A stretch of DNA of 64,000 bases from Bacillus sp. SA1-12. GTDB taxonomy: Bacteria > Bacillota > Bacilli > Bacillales > Bacillaceae. Shown one piece after another: positions 19,450-28,184 of this stretch (positions are counted from its first letter, which is position 1; every line of letters begins with the position of its first letter). The stretch is from positions 124,001-188,000 of the forward strand of contig NZ_LATZ01000003.1 in assembly GCF_000981385.1 (NCBI RefSeq), read 5' to 3'. A program made the translations under genes and the position numbers. The notes below the pieces were generated by a model that saw only the letters and a program-made list of their open reading frames with translations, was not told the DNA's origin and ran no database searches.

Positions 19450-19546
19450 CGCTGGTAAAATTGGAAAGATGCCAAAGAATCCGAAAAGTGCTGATAAAAG
19501 TAAAAAACCGCTGATAAAACTAGAACAGCGCCCCTACATTCGGTTG

Positions 19547-19714
19547 TTAAAACCCTTTAAATGTTTTACGGTGATTGATTAGATAAAGTGTTATGAAGAT
19601 TGCAACAAATAATAGCGGTGATGTGATATAAAGAGGGATAATATCCATAAACGCTAAAGTATTAACAATAAACAGCAGTAAAGTTGCAATGCTTCCTGTA
19701 ATGATCCACTTCAT
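19547..19714 (-). CDS. Small membrane protein, hypothetical
   Basis: A 55-codon frame on the minus strand begins MKWIITGSIATLLLFIVNTL and ends in a basic tail, NHRKTFKGF. It contains two hydrophobic segments (about residues 3-20 and 26-44) with a short turn between them. AGAGG lies 10 bases before the ATG. No family was recognised. The hydrophobic pattern and ribosome site support a real gene. Confidence 0.55.
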   Translation of the reverse strand: MKWIITGSIATLLLFIVNTLAFMDIIPLYITSPLLFVAIFITLYLINHRKTFKGF

Positions 19715-20060
19715 TTTTTCACATCCTCTTGATTTCTATTAGCTTAGCAAATAATAAAGTGGTTAAAACTGTGGGTAAGCACCCGCGTATCGGCTTGAAG
19801 CAAACTAAGGAAAAGAGTACAGTCAGTATGGCAGGATGTCTTGCTTTTGACTCCATAGCTATCCCGTCAAAGGGTCTAGCATGTTAAGAATAGTAAGGAA
19901 AGTAATTCTTCTATTCTTAAGTTTCTTATTTACCTTTGGCATAATTTGTTCTTATTACTGTATATGATAGAGGATGTCCGTTTATCCCACATTAGCTTTG
20001 ATTAGGAAAATCATCTGAAAAAATTGATTGTGACATTTCTGTGAAAAGCAGTCATCGGAC
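19715..20060. other. Intergenic region upstream of the RoxS-like RNA
   Basis: No gene was found. The most visible structure is the hairpin TTAAGAATAG (19884-19893) with CTATTCTTAA (19911-19920), which lacks a clean U-tract. Confidence 0.4.
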
Positions 20061-20090
20061 TTGTCATATGTCGACAAGATTTGATATAGT
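20061..20090 (+). promoter_or_regulatory. Promoter of the RoxS-like small RNA
   Basis: TTGTCA (20061-20066) and TATAGT (20085-20090) are separated by 18 bases. They stand just before the Rex-type palindrome and the predicted RNA start. Confidence 0.65.
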
Positions 20091-20095
20091 ATAGA

Positions 20096-20111
20096 TGTGA
20101 AATTAATCACA
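20096..20111. promoter_or_regulatory. Rex-type operator at the RoxS transcription start
   Basis: TGTGAAATTAATCACA is a perfect palindrome matching the TTGTGA-N6-TCACAA Rex consensus at all but the outer positions. It would overlap the transcription start, a position suited to repression when NADH is low. B. subtilis roxS is known to be under ResD and Rex control. An Fnr/CRP-type reading of the palindrome is the alternative. Confidence 0.6.
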
Positions 20112-20216
20112 TACAAACATTTACCCCTTTGTTTGACCGTGAAAAATTTCTCCCATCCCCTTTGTTGTCGTTAAGACATAGAAAAAGACCCTGTACATTG
20201 GTATAGGGTCTTTTTA
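20098..20216 (+). ncRNA. roxS: RoxS/RsaE-like regulatory small RNA
   Basis: A transcript of about 115-120 nt is framed by the promoter at 20061-20090 and a strong terminator (AAAGACCCTGTAC with GTATAGGGTCTTT, then T-rich, 20184-20216). It contains two C-rich, G-poor segments, TTTACCCCTTTG and TTTCTCCCATCCCCTTTG. Such segments can pair with Shine-Dalgarno sequences, as RoxS of B. subtilis and RsaE of S. aureus do. RsaE also lies next to pepF, which supports the call. RoxS lowers synthesis of respiratory and TCA-cycle enzymes. The exact 5' end is estimated. Confidence 0.75.
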
Positions 20217-20310
20217 TTTTGTTTTTATCAAATATATGATTTTTTGTCGAAAAATTTTTATGCCAACCATGTAAAATAGAATTAACGAAATAATAGAGAG
20301 GGGAAGCCGC

Positions 20311-20748
20311 ATGGAAATAACAAGTGTCTATCCGGCCGTAACAGTGATTATCTTTGATAAAGAAGACAGGGTTTTGTTGCAAAAACGTTCAGACGTAGGG
20401 TTATGGGGGCTCCCTTCAGGGCATGTTGAGCCTGGAGAAACCGTGGAACAAGCAGCGAAAAGGGAAGTTTTTGAGGAAACAGGGTTGCGTATTGCGGTTG
20501 AGAAACTCATTGGAGTTTATTCGGATCCAAGTTCACAGGTATTTCATTATCCAGATGGCCGGGTGGTTCATTTTATTACAACTTATTTTTCTGCAAAGAT
20601 TGTAGGCGGGGCGCTTAATGCAGATTTAAATGAGTCGTTGGAAGTAGGCTTTTTTTCTCCGGAGGCTTTACCGTCTAATTTGCTTAACATGCATCCTTGC
20701 TGGTTATCTGATGCACTTTCAGCTACTGAAAGAGGATATATTCGCTAG
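20311..20748 (+). CDS. Nudix hydrolase
   Basis: This 145-residue cytoplasmic enzyme has a complete Nudix box at residues 37-59: GHVEPGETVEQAAKREVFEE followed by TGL. The box binds the divalent metal for cleavage of nucleoside diphosphate-X compounds. A hydrophobic strand (YPAVTVIIFDKEDRVLLQKR) precedes it, as in MutT-like proteins. The start ATG follows GAGAGGGGAAG. The gene is alone between the small RNA and a terminator. The substrate cannot be told from sequence; mutT or ADP-ribose-pyrophosphatase-like roles are possible. Confidence 0.88.
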   Translation: MEITSVYPAVTVIIFDKEDRVLLQKRSDVGLWGLPSGHVEPGETVEQAAKREVFEETGLRIAVEKLIGVYSDPSSQVFHYPDGRVVHFITTYFSAKIVGGALNADLNESLEVGFFSPEALPSNLLNMHPCWLSDALSATERGYIR

Positions 20749-20759
20749 TTTGTAATAAG

Positions 20760-20800
20760 AAAAGGGAATGAACGATTTGGGTTCATTCCCTTTTGTATTT
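20760..20800. terminator. Bidirectional terminator between the Nudix gene and spxH
   Basis: AAAAGGGAATGAAC is the exact inverted repeat of GTTCATTCCCTTTT around a 7-base loop. A/T flanks on both sides fit both convergent genes. Confidence 0.85.
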
Positions 20801-20819
20801 ATATATAAGCTAGACATTT

Positions 20820-21698
20820 CTACCTGAGGTATCGCCAAAATGTTCCGTGCTTTGCTTGAACCCTTTCAACTGTTTGTGATAAGACAAGTTTTTTTAATTC
20901 TTTTTCTACTTCAGTCAAGGTCAAATTATAAACTGTTGCGATTTCTGTTGACGCGACAAATTGATAATGCTTTAAAAAGATCTCTATCGGAGGTGTATGT
21001 GATGGTTTAATCGCGTCACCAATAAGTTCCTCCAAAACGTGTACATATAAATCATAAGAATAAATGCCAGTAATTTTTAATCCTTCTTCTTCTACATCTT
21101 TACTAAAAAAGGCAAGGGTTGGAATTTCGTGCACATCCATTTCAGAGGTGACTTTTAGATCACATTGCAATGCCTTGGCAGCACTCTCTGAGTGAAGATC
21201 CTTTTGAAATTCTGTCACATCCAAGCCCACATCTCTAGCAATTTTTATTAACATGTTTTCTTCTGAAATATTTTTACTCTCAATGAATAGCTGCTCTTGA
21301 AGCTTTCGCAAATACCGTATTCCTGCTTTTCTTCCTTGGAGCTCTGCCGATTTTATTGCTAACGATGCCGTAAAAGGCTTTGAGAGAGGATTGTCAATCC
21401 AAATGTTTCCATCACAGGACATTCCTGTGCGACTAGCAGTTTTCTCCCATGCTTGGGCTAAACTTTCAGGTTTTTTTCTCTTTGCAATATTCAAAGTTGC
21501 AAGACGTCCGCTAATAATATGCTTTAATGTGAAAAGACGGCCATACTCAATTTGTAATTTCTTAATAATTGGCTCAAGTGCCCAGCATTCTGGACTTAAT
21601 GGGTCAACAAACATATAGATCTCTAAAGGTTTGTCCGGATGCCCGCTACAATGAGAGAAAAAGAGAGAAGCGTTCTTTTCCTCATGATTGTTCATCAT
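20820..21698 (-). CDS. spxH: ClpXP adaptor protein SpxH (YjbH)
   Basis: DsbA/thioredoxin-fold adaptor, 292 residues, which delivers Spx to ClpXP. The N-terminal region has the His/Cys segment FFSHCSGHPDKP. The thioredoxin-like strand and helix EIYMFVDPLSPECWALEP has a single Cys at the SPEC position. The start was placed at the second ATG of ATG-ACA-ATG-ATG, nine bases after AGAGG; an upstream ATG at 21728 would lie deep inside yjbI. The gene overlaps the end of yjbI and is probably its downstream operon partner. Its target Spx is encoded at 11.7 kb. Confidence 0.9.
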   Translation of the reverse strand: MMNNHEEKNASLFFSHCSGHPDKPLEIYMFVDPLSPECWALEPIIKKLQIEYGRLFTLKHIISGRLATLNIAKRKKPESLAQAWEKTASRTGMSCDGNIWIDNPLSKPFTASLAIKSAELQGRKAGIRYLRKLQEQLFIESKNISEENMLIKIARDVGLDVTEFQKDLHSESAAKALQCDLKVTSEMDVHEIPTLAFFSKDVEEEGLKITGIYSYDLYVHVLEELIGDAIKPSHTPPIEIFLKHYQFVASTEIATVYNLTLTEVEKELKKLVLSQTVERVQAKHGTFWRYLR

Positions 21699-22116
21699 TG
21701 TCATTAACCTCTTTCTGAACAATGCCATTTTCGTCAGCTTCAGACGTATTTACCATATGATGAGCCGTAAGTTGAAGACGATGCAGAAGAAAATCCTTAA
21801 GTTCACCCTCAAGTCCCACTTCCTTCATGGCTTCCTTCATGCAGCTGATCCAAGCATTAGCCCGTACAGGAGTGATTGGAAAGGGCAAGTGCCTGGCTCT
21901 TAGCATTGGATGTCCATGCTCTTCGGTATAAAGCTGAGGCCCTCCAAGATACTGTGTGAGAAATTGTTTTTGTTTCCGCGCTGTTTCCGTTAGGTCATCA
22001 GGAAAAATTGGAGCCAATATAGGGTGTTTTTGTACTTTTCCATAAAAGCAATCAACAAGTTGCGAAAGAGTCTCTTCCCCTATCGCTTCATATGGTGTTA
22101 GGTATTGATCAGTCAT
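21682..22116 (-). CDS. yjbI: Truncated hemoglobin YjbI (group II)
   Basis: Small globin of 144 residues. The B-helix segment LVDCFYGKVQKHPILAPIF holds the Phe-Tyr pair near the distal haem pocket. MLRARHLPFPIT supplies the proximal His, and the group II Trp lies in NAWISCMKEAM. The start ATG at 22116 follows AAAAGGAG. In B. subtilis YjbI is paired with YjbH (SpxH), as here, and is linked to oxidative stress protection. The end overlaps spxH by about 17 bases. Confidence 0.92.
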   Translation of the reverse strand: MTDQYLTPYEAIGEETLSQLVDCFYGKVQKHPILAPIFPDDLTETARKQKQFLTQYLGGPQLYTEEHGHPMLRARHLPFPITPVRANAWISCMKEAMKEVGLEGELKDFLLHRLQLTAHHMVNTSEADENGIVQKEVNDNDEQS

Positions 22117-22469
22117 GTTGATAACTCCTTTTAACATTTTTGCTAATTAACTGTACTTGAGATGGGACCTTTATGCAAAATCGAATTTTGTGTATGTTTA
22201 TTTTAACAAGCGGTATTATTTATCTCAAACAAATCGCTCGGACGTCTTTGTAATTTAGTCCTATTATATGTGAAAGACAGGTTTGTATGAAGGAAATGGG
22301 CATGTGGTTTCACTAAAAATTACCTATTTAACAAAAAAGATTGTTTAAACAGCTTAAAATAAATAGAATGCTTAAAACAAAAGGATCAGATCATGCAAAA
22401 CACTTATAGGACCTTTGAGGTGCCGAAAAATGGTGTTTTTTAGCAGGATCTGACACTTTTGAGAAAGCC
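22117..22469. other. Intergenic region between yjbJ and yjbI
   Basis: The region has no gene and is AT-rich. It must contain the promoter for yjbI-spxH, but no clear sigma-A match was found. No convincing terminator for yjbJ was seen. Confidence 0.4.
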
Positions 22470-23104
22470 TTATGCATAGTAGCTTGAGGTAATGTTCCTT
22501 ACATAATTTTGCGTTTCTTTAAATGGAGGGATACCTCCGTATTTATCAACATTCCCAGGGCCGGCATTGTAAGCAGCTAAAGCCATTGGCACATCCCCAT
22601 TATATCTGGTCAGCATTTGTTTTAAATATTTTGTACCGCCATCAATGTTTTGAACCGGATCAAAGGGATCCTCTACACCAAGAGAACGGGCAGTTGCCGG
22701 CATCAGTTGCATTAATCCAAGCGCCCCTGCAGGCTTTTTGCGTTTGCTTTAAACCCAGATTCCTGTTGAATAACCGCCTGGATGAGCTTTGCATCAATCC
22801 CATATTTTTCTGCGGCATTTGCAATGATTTCATCTATGTTTCCCGCTTGAATGGAAATTTCATTGTTCGCTGACTGAACATGTATCGGTGATGCTTGTTC
22901 GATCACGGCAGAAATCGTATTTAAAGAAGGTGCTGATTGCTTTGTTGTCTTTTGCTCTTCAGGAGCAGTATTCAATAAAGATTGTAAAAGCTCTTGGAAG
23001 TTCGCAGCAAATGAAGCAGGTTGACTGTTTGTTGTTTGATTATTAAAGCTTTGCAGGGCTTGAAGCTCGATTAGGGTTTTATAGTACTTCATTTTTATAT
23101 CCAA
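22470..23104 (-). pseudogene. yjbJ: Lytic transglycosylase YjbJ, frameshifted
   Basis: An SLT-type lysozyme-like domain is split over two frames. The 5' part (23104-22712) ends ...[15 protein letters not shown] and contains the catalytic Glu. The 3' part continues [13 protein letters not shown] and [10 protein letters not shown]. At about 22731 the sequence reads AGC-CTG-CAG where AGC-CCT-GCA would restore [13 protein letters not shown], so one C is missing. The remainder is intact and well conserved. The loss is therefore recent or an assembly error. The start is TTG 23104 after GGAG, seven bases downstream of yjbK. Confidence 0.85.
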
Positions 23105-23110
23105 AGCTGC

Positions 23111-23695
23111 CTACTCCATTTCTTTGTATTTTTGCTCATAAAAACGGCGAATTTTATTTTTTGTTTCACGAATTGGAATGTTTACGTTATTTAATAATTG
23201 AAGAAATTCAGCTTTACCTAATTCTTCATCCTGAACCTCATATTCAAGCTCATAATCCTCTACTGTTAAATATTGGCTGTGATCGAGAACAATTAAACCA
23301 TTTTGATATTTTTTTTCAGCTCTAAGTGTCGAAAGTGTTCCAAAATACGTAATTGTTTTCGCATCAACACCTAGAAATACAAGACGGTCGCTAATTTGTC
23401 CATTTATGAGTTTACCAGTTGAAATCATTTCGTCTGCGCCTTGCTTTGTAATGAGTTGATGTGTTTCTAATAACCCAATGCTTGCCGGTTCTTTTAAGGT
23501 GATAACGTAGTTTTCCTGCTTTTTTCGAATTCTTAGAGCTGCCCCAAGTTCTTTTAATGAAAAATGCGGGGTATCAAAATAATGATTTTCTTGAAAGAAA
23601 AACTCATCATCCATTATTTGAAACTCCATTTTTAATTTGTTAAATTCCGCTTCAGTAAGTAAATTTTTAAATTCAATCTCTATTTCCTGTGACAT
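23111..23695 (-). CDS. yjbK: CYTH-domain protein YjbK
   Basis: CYTH superfamily protein of 194 residues with the N-terminal EIEIEFK signature (ExExK) at residues 4-10. This is the metal and phosphate-binding edge of the triphosphate tunnel. Alternating charged strands follow (RIRKKQENYVITLKEP and LELEYEVQDEE-like), as expected for the eight-strand barrel. The family acts on triphosphates; the YjbK substrate is uncertain. The start ATG follows AAAGGATT. It is upstream of the frameshifted yjbJ and divergent from yjbL and relQ. Confidence 0.9.
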   Translation of the reverse strand: MSQEIEIEFKNLLTEAEFNKLKMEFQIMDDEFFFQENHYFDTPHFSLKELGAALRIRKKQENYVITLKEPASIGLLETHQLITKQGADEMISTGKLINGQISDRLVFLGVDAKTITYFGTLSTLRAEKKYQNGLIVLDHSQYLTVEDYELEYEVQDEELGKAEFLQLLNNVNIPIRETKNKIRRFYEQKYKEME

Positions 23696-23891
23696 ATATA
23701 AATCCTTTCTGCCGCTTCAATTATTTATGTTTCATTTTATCTTGCCATTTAAGAGGAGGTCTGCCTTGTTCCGTTGTTAAGCACTTTTTACTTTTCATAT
23801 TATCTCTTGTTCGGTTTCAACTAGCAATGTTATCACGAGACATTTTAATATGGTAAAATAATCTTGTAATGTGTAACGGAAGGAGATTTAT

Positions 23892-24269
23892 ATGAATAAA
23901 AGAATAGAATTAACGAAAGCAACGATAGATAATAATCATTTAATCTTAGAGCCTGATTCCTTTCCTAATGAATTAGCAGAGCTGCAGGCAAAAGGACAAA
24001 TGCTTGTTGATTCAGACCAACTCGCTTTTATCTATATTTTAGAAACAGCTGATGAATTTGTCTACGCAGGATTGCCTCACACAATTTGGAAAGAACTAAA
24101 GGAAGCAAAGGATAAAAGCCTAAAGGTTATTTTAAAAATAAAAGAAAATGAAATAGAATTAGCAGATATACTTGATGAACTTGATTACCTATTAGAAAAT
24201 ATAAAAGGTAATGCCAATTATGGAGAAGAAATGGAGAATAAGGTTGTGGGTTTATTTTCCCTAACATAA
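23892..24269 (+). CDS. yjbL: UPF0738 family protein YjbL
   Basis: This acidic, soluble 125-residue protein begins MNKRIELTKATIDNNHLILE. It was recognised as YjbL/UPF0738 from its length, sequence and position before relQ. No catalytic motif is visible. The start ATG follows GGAAGGAG. The function is unknown; conserved linkage to relQ suggests co-expression only. Confidence 0.8.
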   Translation: MNKRIELTKATIDNNHLILEPDSFPNELAELQAKGQMLVDSDQLAFIYILETADEFVYAGLPHTIWKELKEAKDKSLKVILKIKENEIELADILDELDYLLENIKGNANYGEEMENKVVGLFSLT

Positions 24270-24328
24270 ATTTCTTTTACATGATGAACGAGCAGTACAA
24301 CTGGTGCGGTGGCTTAAGGGGGATATTT

Positions 24329-24955
24329 ATGCTAAGTGAAGATTGGAAGTTATTTTTAGCTCCTTATAATCAAGCTGTAGAGGAGTTAAAGGTTAAGCTT
24401 AGAGGAATTAGATCACAATATGAGCTTCAACATTCAAATTCTCCAATTGAATTTGTTACAGGACGAGTAAAGCCGATTGCGAGTATAATTGATAAGGCGA
24501 AGCGTAAAGGGATTCCAATGGATAAATTGGAGGAAGGCCTGCAGGATATAGCGGGAATTCGGATGATGTGTCAATTTGTTGATGACATTAAAGTTGTCGT
24601 GGACATGTTGAAAAATAGAAATGACTTAAAAATTGTCGAGGAACGGGACTATATCACAAGCAAAAAGGAAAGCGGTTATCGATCCTATCATGTTGTGGCC
24701 GAATACCCTGTTCAAACCGTTCATGGAGAAAAGAAGCTGCTTGTGGAAATACAAATTCGAACATTGTCAATGAATTTCTGGGCAACGATCGAGCATTCGT
24801 TAAATTATAAATATAGCGGGAAAATTCCTGAAGATATAAAAGCACGACTAAAACGAGCTGCTGAAGCAGCCTATTCTTTAGATGAAGAAATGTCCCAGAT
24901 AAAAGGAGAAGTTCAAGAAGCACAGGCCATATTCTCAAGAAAAACAGAAAAATAA
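24329..24955 (+). CDS. relQ: Small alarmone synthetase RelQ (YjbM, SasB)
   Basis: Synthetase-only (p)ppGpp producer of 208 residues that transfers pyrophosphate from ATP to GDP or GTP. RelA/SpoT synthetase motifs are visible: DIAGIRMMCQFVDDI, EERDYITSKKESGYRSYHV and VEIQIRTLSMNFWATIEHSL. It has no hydrolase or TGS domain, so it is a small alarmone synthetase. ATG 24329 was preferred over an earlier ATG because AAGGGGG stands before it and the length then matches RelQ (about 210 residues). It heads the relQ-nadF-rluD-type operon. Confidence 0.94.
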   Translation: MLSEDWKLFLAPYNQAVEELKVKLRGIRSQYELQHSNSPIEFVTGRVKPIASIIDKAKRKGIPMDKLEEGLQDIAGIRMMCQFVDDIKVVVDMLKNRNDLKIVEERDYITSKKESGYRSYHVVAEYPVQTVHGEKKLLVEIQIRTLSMNFWATIEHSLNYKYSGKIPEDIKARLKRAAEAAYSLDEEMSQIKGEVQEAQAIFSRKTEK

Positions 24956-25027
24956 ATCATTCTGTATAATGGGACGAAAAGCATTCTGTTGATGGAAAGA
25001 ATCCGAATAATAAAGGGGACGAACCGT

Positions 25028-25831
25028 ATGAAATTTGCTATTACATCAAAGGGTGATTCTGTTTCAAATTCGATTATGCAAAAAATGAAAACCTATCTTG
25101 TCGATTTTCAGCTTGAGTATGATGAGGATCGTCCAGACATCGTTATTTCTGTAGGCGGGGACGGAACTCTTTTATATGCATTTCACCGTTATCGCTCAAG
25201 ATTAGATAAGACCGCATTTATTGGTGTACATACAGGCCATCTTGGATTTTATGCAGATTGGGTGCCTGATGAGGTTGAAAAGCTTGTGATTGCAATAGCA
25301 AAAACACCTTACCAGGTTGTTGAATATCCAATTTTAGAGGTAATTGTCCGTCATAATGATGGCGGGCGTGAAGCGAAGTATTTGGCTTTAAACGAATGTA
25401 CTGTAAAAAGCATTGAAGGAACCCTTGTAATGGATGTGGAAATTAAAGGACAAACCTTTGAAACGTTCCGTGGAGATGGCCTTTGTATTTCAACACCATC
25501 AGGAAGTACGGCCTATAATAAAGCATTAGGCGGTGCCATTCTTCATCCTTCCTTACGGGCGATTCAGCTCGCTGAAATGGCATCAATCAATAACAGAGTC
25601 TTCCGTACAATCGGTTCTCCTCTCATCTTGCCTGAGCATCATACATGCATGTTGAAGCCGGTAAATGATGTGGACTTTCAAGTTACCATTGACCATTTAA
25701 CTCTTTTGCATAAGGATGTAAAGTCAATACAGTGCAGAGTGGCAAATGAAAATGTAAGGTTTGCCCGATTTAAACCTTTCCCATTCTGGAAAAGGGTACG
25801 CGATTCCTTTGTAGGAGATTTAGAACGCTAA
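25028..25831 (+). CDS. nadF: NAD kinase
   Basis: NAD kinase (267 residues) phosphorylates NAD to NADP. The GGDGT motif is at residues 43-47, and a second conserved block LNECTVKS and the Gly/Ser-rich [16 protein letters not shown] segment follow. ATG 25028, 8 bases after AAAGGGGA, gives the length of B. subtilis NadF/PpnKA (266 residues). An upstream in-frame start lacks a good ribosome site. The gene is 72 bases after relQ and 17 bases before the pseudouridine synthase. Confidence 0.95.
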   Translation: MKFAITSKGDSVSNSIMQKMKTYLVDFQLEYDEDRPDIVISVGGDGTLLYAFHRYRSRLDKTAFIGVHTGHLGFYADWVPDEVEKLVIAIAKTPYQVVEYPILEVIVRHNDGGREAKYLALNECTVKSIEGTLVMDVEIKGQTFETFRGDGLCISTPSGSTAYNKALGGAILHPSLRAIQLAEMASINNRVFRTIGSPLILPEHHTCMLKPVNDVDFQVTIDHLTLLHKDVKSIQCRVANENVRFARFKPFPFWKRVRDSFVGDLER

Positions 25832-25848
25832 GTAGGAAGGTTTTTATC

Positions 25849-26745
25849 ATGACATCATTTCGGCTGCAATGGACGATTACAGAGACGGATGCTGGCAAAT
25901 CGGTATTAGCATATGTAAAAGAAAAGAAAATTTCAAAGCGTGCATTAACAGATATAAAATTTAATGGCGGTGACATCTTAGTAAATAATGTCCATGTAAC
26001 GGTCCGTTATCTTCTTCAAGAGCGTGACACTCTTACGGTTATTTTTCCGCAGGAAGAGAGAGGCTCAGGTCTAGAGGGTGATGATGTTCCGTTTCACATT
26101 GTTTATGAAGATGACCATTGCTTAGTGATTGATAAGCCGCCGTTTGTCCCTTCCATTCCATCACGTGAACATCTTAGGGGTACATTAGCAAATGGATTGA
26201 TCCGCTATTATGAACAACAGAAGATCCCTTCTACCATTCATATTGTCAATCGATTAGATAAGGACACATCAGGGCTAATGCTTGTCGCAAAGCACCGGTT
26301 CGCCCACTCCTTATTTTCTGATCAGCAAAAGAAAAAAGAAATTCACCGTACATATGAAGCGATTGTTCATGGCGTTATCACCGAGGAGGCAGCAACAATT
26401 TCAAAGCCGATAGGCAGGAAACAAGACAGCATTATCGAGCGTGAAGTAAGAGAAGATGGGCAGCTAGCTGTCACACATTTTCAAGTGCTTCACAGGCTTC
26501 ATCATAAAACACATATTAAGCTTGTACTTGAAACAGGTCGCACCCATCAAATTCGTGTTCATCTTTCTTCAATCGGACATCCGCTCTGTGGGGATACATT
26601 ATACGGTGGAAGAGCTGATGAAATGAAGCGCCAAGCTCTTCATAGTTCTCAGCTGTCGTTTTGGCACCCATTGCTAGAAAAGGAGTTTCAGTTTATTTCT
26701 AAACTGCCAGAGGATATGAAACATATAATCACTAATCAAAGATAA
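25849..26745 (+). CDS. yjbO: RluD-family RNA pseudouridine synthase YjbO
   Basis: Pseudouridine synthase of 298 residues. The catalytic motif is NRLDKDTSGL, with the nucleophilic Asp near residue 137. The RTHQIRVHLSSIGHP block and the closing GDTLYGG segment are typical of RluD/RluA. An S4-like N-terminal region (about residues 15-70) precedes the catalytic domain. The start ATG follows AGGAAGG. It is the third gene of the relQ-nadF unit. The modified rRNA position is not inferable. The gene is followed by the tandem hairpin array. Confidence 0.92.
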   Translation: MTSFRLQWTITETDAGKSVLAYVKEKKISKRALTDIKFNGGDILVNNVHVTVRYLLQERDTLTVIFPQEERGSGLEGDDVPFHIVYEDDHCLVIDKPPFVPSIPSREHLRGTLANGLIRYYEQQKIPSTIHIVNRLDKDTSGLMLVAKHRFAHSLFSDQQKKKEIHRTYEAIVHGVITEEAATISKPIGRKQDSIIEREVREDGQLAVTHFQVLHRLHHKTHIKLVLETGRTHQIRVHLSSIGHPLCGDTLYGGRADEMKRQALHSSQLSFWHPLLEKEFQFISKLPEDMKHIITNQR

Positions 26746-26774
26746 GGGGTTTACTTTAGAGCTACAAACAAGGA

Positions 26775-27092
26775 AAGGCCTTTATTAAGCTAATGAAGGC
26801 CATTTTTTTGTAGAAAAGCAAGGAAAGTGTCCTTCATAAAGCCGATGAAGGCCATTTTTTGTAGGAAAGCAAAGGAAGTGTCCTTCATAAAGCCGATGAA
26901 GGCCATTTTTTTGTGGGAAAGCAAGGAAAGTGTCCTTCATAAAGCCGTTGAAGGCCATTTTTTTGTGGGAAAGCAAGGGAAGTGTCTTTCATAAAGCTTA
27001 TGAAGGACAGAACTTCATAAGAAAGCGAAGGAAATGTCCCTCATACCTCATAAAACCAAACGGCATTCGCAAGAAAGAGAAAGAAATGTCCT
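26775..27092. repeat. Tandem array of 52-bp units, each with a terminator-like hairpin
   Basis: Units start near 26775, 26827, 26878, 26930, 26982, 27034 and 27086, a period of 51-52 bases. The best units contain CCTTCAT, a short loop, ATGAAGG, then CCATTTTTTTG, that is, a stem plus a T-run. The first unit (GGCCTTTATTA/TAATGAAGGCC) is probably the native terminator of yjbO. The last two have lost the hairpin but keep the spacing. Open frames here on both strands simply translate the repeat and were not called. Confidence 0.85.
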
Positions 27093-27189
27093 CTATAATT
27101 ACAATTACTCAAAAAATATATCCCTGGTTTTTCAATAATTTTTGCACCCTAAAAGTGGCATCTTAAATCCAAAACAAGTGAGTTCTTTT

Positions 27190-27921
27190 TTATTCTCTAA
27201 ACCGTGATTCATCATATGGAAGAGAAGACGGAACTGAAACGAGTTGATCCTCCGGATAACGATATGCGGTAAGCTTGTTGCCAAAGACTGCCCCAGTATC
27301 GATATTAATTGTGCGATTGATCCTTTTTGGTTCTTTAATTGGCGTATGTCCATAAACAATAAATGCATTTCCTTTATAATGCTTTGCCCAGTCACGGCGT
27401 TCTGGTGTTCCATCAGGGTTCTTTTTGCCAGTAATATCTCCATATAAGACAAAGGTTTTAACCGCATTACTTGTTTTTCCAATATAATCCTCGCGAATTC
27501 CCGCATGCGCGACAATTAAGTTACCTTCATCGAGTACCTGATACAATGGCGCCGATTCATATAGCCACTTAAATTGATGTTTCACTTCATTTTGCTTTTC
27601 TGGAGAAAGCGCCTCATATTCTGCAACAGTTGTTTCGAGACCATGGCTGATTTGAACTTTATTTCCGAGGAAAAAACGGTATAGCTTATTGCAATGGTTA
27701 CCAGGTGAATAATATGCTTTTTTCTCTTTCATCAATCGATAAACAATTTCAATAACAGCCAAAGAATCCGGACCGCGATCTGTTAAATCTCCAACAAACG
27801 AAAGCATTCGATTATCTGGATGAATAGGAATTCCTGAACCCCAATCATACCCAAGCCGCTCTGTTAACAACTCAAACTCTTTCAAACAACCATGAATGTC
27901 ACCAATTACATCGATTTTCAA
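27190..27921 (-). CDS. prpE: Bis(5'-nucleosyl)-tetraphosphatase PrpE
   Basis: Calcineurin-type metallophosphatase of 243 residues (from the TTG start at 27921). The metal-binding blocks [20 protein letters not shown] and GNHCNK near the N-terminus, plus later AHAG and YGHTP His motifs, show a PPP-family fold. B. subtilis PrpE splits diadenosine tetraphosphate and affects spore germination. The TTG was chosen because GAGGTGG ends 5 bases before it; a GTG at 27930 lies inside that ribosome site. The gene is convergent to yjbO. Confidence 0.9.
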   Translation of the reverse strand: MKIDVIGDIHGCLKEFELLTERLGYDWGSGIPIHPDNRMLSFVGDLTDRGPDSLAVIEIVYRLMKEKKAYYSPGNHCNKLYRFFLGNKVQISHGLETTVAEYEALSPEKQNEVKHQFKWLYESAPLYQVLDEGNLIVAHAGIREDYIGKTSNAVKTFVLYGDITGKKNPDGTPERRDWAKHYKGNAFIVYGHTPIKEPKRINRTINIDTGAVFGNKLTAYRYPEDQLVSVPSSLPYDESRFRE

Positions 27922-28184
27922 CAAATCCACCTCATTTTAACGGGGACAAAAAATGAGGGATAGTCCCCAATATTGTTATTTTTTTGATAGTTACTACTTC
28001 ATATTTTTAGAATAAAGCGGTTTTGGGGAAAGTCCCCCAAACAAAAAAGCAAAAAAGAAAAGTACCCAATCATAGGGTACCATCTTTTATAAAAAGAAAT
28101 TATAATTTTTACTCTTAGCTTTGATGCAGGAACAGTCAGGGCGAATTTCTGGCGGCAATTGAACATTACACTCCTTTTACGCTT
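27922..28184. other. Intergenic region upstream of prpE with short hairpins
   Basis: GGGGAC/GTCCCC (27942-27968), TTGGGG/CCCCAA (28023-28040) and GTACCC/GGGTAC (28062-28080) are small inverted repeats. The last is followed on the minus strand by a T-rich tail and may terminate transcription coming from the FtsW/RodA gene. No gene was found. Confidence 0.45.

Noticed and set aside
26775-27092. Tandem array considered as a CRISPR
   Set aside because: There are no unique spacers between conserved short repeats; the whole 52-bp unit is repeated, and no cas genes are nearby.
26785-27166. Open frames on both strands over the 52-bp array (63 and 78 codons)
   Set aside because: They only translate the tandem repeat, have no ribosome site and overlap each other antiparallel.
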